Below are positions 6,313-7,793 of a DNA stretch of 7,793 nt, piece by piece. Within the stretch, counting starts at the first letter, position 1, and every line of letters begins with the position of its first letter. Made by a program: the position numbers and the translations under genes. Below the pieces are notes generated by a model. The model saw only the letters and a program-made list of their open reading frames with translations. It searched no databases and had not been told where the DNA came from. The stretch spans positions 1 to 7,793 of the forward strand of contig JACMJP010000149.1 of the NCBI GenBank assembly GCA_014380545.1. Direction: 5' to 3'. Origin of the DNA: Chitinophagales bacterium. GTDB taxonomy: Bacteria > Bacteroidota > Bacteroidia > Chitinophagales > BACL12.

Positions 6313-6405
6313 CGTCCTGTATTACTTTTTTATTGCACACTCCTTTTTTCAAAATATTTCTTAACATTAGAACGTTTATAGCACTCATCTTAAAAGTCAA
6401 TTGCT

Positions 6406-7743
6406 ATGAAACGTATCACACTTCTACTTGCTGTCTTTTATTGCATTAATACAATATCAGCTCAATCAAATCCTGTATTAATTTCTTTGTTTTTTGAAAA
6501 AGGAAATTACATACTTACAGAGGATAATAAACAAAAGATAAATGCATTTATAGAATCTGCTAAAGACTCGACTTATAATTCACTTATTGTAAAAGGTTTT
6601 GCTGATGCAGATGGAAATGATGCGGAAAATTTAAAACTATCAGAAAATAGGGTTAATGCTATTGTTGATGAATTAAGCAATAATGGATATTACAATGCAA
6701 AAGCTAAATATTATGGCGAGCAAACTGCATCAAAAAATAATACAGAAGAGAATAAAGCTTTCGACAGGAGAGTAGATATTATTTTTTCCAATACATATAC
6801 ATTCGGAAATAAAAAAGAAGCACAGATATTTTATTTTAAGCCAAACAGAGATATTGTATTTATGGGGTCCGAAGGAACACAAATTAAAATCGCTGCAAAC
6901 AGTTTAGTATATGATAGCGGGATGCTACCCGGCGGCGATGTAAAAATTGAACTCACGGAGTATTACAGTATGGAAGATATTATTCAAAATAAACTTACTA
7001 CAGCCTCAAACGGAAATATGCTCATTTCTGCAGGCATGATAAATATTGAAACATCAAGAAATGATAATCCATTACAATTAAAAGCAGGCAGAACAATGGA
7101 AGTGGGATTCACAAGCAGAACTGCTGATGATGGCTTCCAATTATTTTATGGTGATGCCGATAATGCCACTGGCTCTGTTAATTGGGAACCTGCAATTAAT
7201 GCAAATCTCTATGCAGGTAATTGGGATTTTGCAAGCATTTTATTCTTTGAAACAGACACCGTCTCCGTTGAAAGAGGAAAATTTGATGTGAATAAATACG
7301 GTCAGAAAATAAGAGTGAAACAAACATGGACAAAAAGAACAAATGAATACTTCTATGATACAATAATAGTTGATAAAACAATTTATGCAAATCAAATTCT
7401 TTTACAATCTGCAAAACTCGGCTGGCTTAATTGCGATATGTTTTATGAAGAAAAGGAAAAAACGGAACTACTGGTAAACATTGATCCGAAACTGGAATGC
7501 GAAATTGTTTTAGTATTTAAAAATTATAAATCAATGCTCGCACCGGTAAAAGTAAATGCTAAACAAATAAAATTCACGGATATTCCACCGGGTGAAGAAG
7601 TAATATTAACAGGAGTAGCTACAGATGGGGAAAAACTTTATTTTACAAAACAGGAATTAAAAACGGGACCTGTTATCATTAACCTTAAATTTTCTGAATC
7701 AACAGTAGCTGAAATAGACAAAAGTTTGGCGGCACTGAATTAA
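6406..7743 (+). CDS. Secreted OmpA-like domain protein with C-terminal beta-rich domain
   Basis: A 445-residue protein. A signal peptide is visible (basic MKR, hydrophobic ITLLLAVFYCIN, cleavage likely after ISA19); C13 lacks a lipobox, so it is probably not a lipoprotein. Residues 25-128 are an OmpA-like peptidoglycan-binding domain: LISLFFEKGNYILTED, VKGFADADG (62-70), NLKLSENRVNAIV (75-87), YYGEQ (102-106) and DRRVDI (120-125). D67 and R82 hold the diaminopimelate-binding Asp/Arg positions, spaced 15 residues apart as in E. coli OmpA. Residues 140-445 are mostly predicted beta strand and begin with GSEGTQIKIAANSLVYDSG (154-172), VKIELTEYYSMEDII (179-193) and LTTASNGNMLISAGMINI (197-214), a pattern seen in other Bacteroidota surface proteins whose function I do not know. 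No membrane barrel precedes the OmpA domain, so it is likely periplasmic, tethered to the wall. No clear promoter or terminator lies in the 93-bp spacer before it. Confidence 0.87.
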   Translation: MKRITLLLAVFYCINTISAQSNPVLISLFFEKGNYILTEDNKQKINAFIESAKDSTYNSLIVKGFADADGNDAENLKLSENRVNAIVDELSNNGYYNAKAKYYGEQTASKNNTEENKAFDRRVDIIFSNTYTFGNKKEAQIFYFKPNRDIVFMGSEGTQIKIAANSLVYDSGMLPGGDVKIELTEYYSMEDIIQNKLTTASNGNMLISAGMINIETSRNDNPLQLKAGRTMEVGFTSRTADDGFQLFYGDADNATGSVNWEPAINANLYAGNWDFASILFFETDTVSVERGKFDVNKYGQKIRVKQTWTKRTNEYFYDTIIVDKTIYANQILLQSAKLGWLNCDMFYEEKEKTELLVNIDPKLECEIVLVFKNYKSMLAPVKVNAKQIKFTDIPPGEEVILTGVATDGEKLYFTKQELKTGPVIINLKFSESTVAEIDKSLAALN

Positions 7744-7793
7744 TTCCGTAAATAATATTTCTCTACAATTTCCTGGTGATGCTGCGCATGGTA
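7740..7793 (-). CDS. 3' end of a convergent gene, possibly DinB/YfiT-like
   Basis: On the minus strand a frame enters at the right edge and reads 17 codons (YHAQHHQEIVEKYYLRN) to a TAA at 7742-7740. The HAQHHQEI segment resembles the last metal-binding helix of DinB/YfiT-like proteins (pattern HxxHHxxxI), which form four-helix bundles and often end shortly after it. The stop overlaps the stop of the OmpA-like gene, an economical tail-to-tail arrangement. The fragment is too short for a firm assignment and could be a chance open frame. Confidence 0.4.
   Translation of the reverse strand, partial: YHAQHHQEIVEKYYLRN

Noticed and set aside
6326..6349. Two T6 runs after lutB as a possible terminator
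   Set aside because: No stem-loop could be found directly before either run, so an intrinsic terminator is not supported.

Overview
The window looks like chromosomal DNA from an AT-rich member of the Bacteroidota, probably a Chitinophagales/Sphingobacteriia-type organism; no rank below phylum can be defended. The basis is: the visibly AT-rich composition; an exact Bacteroidota-type promoter (TTTG, 18 bp, TAnnTTTG) in front of lutB; a TonB C-terminal domain fused to an anti-sigma-like protein; an OmpA-like domain fused to a beta-rich domain of a kind seen in this phylum; and Shine-Dalgarno-poor gene starts. No RNA gene, CRISPR array, insertion sequence or phage gene was found. The longest gene-free stretch is about 229 bp.

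Layout. (1) 1-1984, minus strand: an envelope polysaccharide pair, an O-antigen ligase/polymerase-family membrane protein followed 4 bp later by a WaaE/KdtX-like family 2 glycosyltransferase that runs off the left edge. (2) 2090-2931, plus strand: an ECF sigma factor with a small soluble cysteine-containing anti-sigma candidate 2 bp downstream. (3) 4694-2936, minus strand: a second ECF sigma factor overlapping by 11 bp a single-pass membrane protein with an anti-sigma-like N-terminus and a periplasmic TonB C-terminal domain. The two sigma/anti-sigma cassettes point at each other, with only 4 bp between their stop codons. (4) 4924-6312, plus strand: lutB, the iron-sulfur/LUD subunit of the LutABC L-lactate oxidation system, with a clear promoter and a very short leader, but without lutA or lutC beside it. 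(5) 6406-7743, plus strand: a secreted OmpA-like peptidoglycan-binding protein with a large C-terminal beta-rich domain. (6) 7740-7793, minus strand: the last 17 codons of a convergent gene, possibly DinB-like, whose stop codon overlaps that of the OmpA gene.

How it fits together. Most of the genes concern the cell envelope or envelope sensing: surface glycan assembly, two extracytoplasmic-function sigma switches and a periplasmic peptidoglycan-anchored protein. The most unusual unit is the second cassette, where a sigma-restraining-like cytoplasmic segment without zinc cysteines, one membrane helix, a disordered linker and a TonB C-terminal domain form one polypeptide. This could couple outer-membrane events directly to sigma release. 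That is inference from architecture; similar proteins may already be annotated simply as TonB family proteins.
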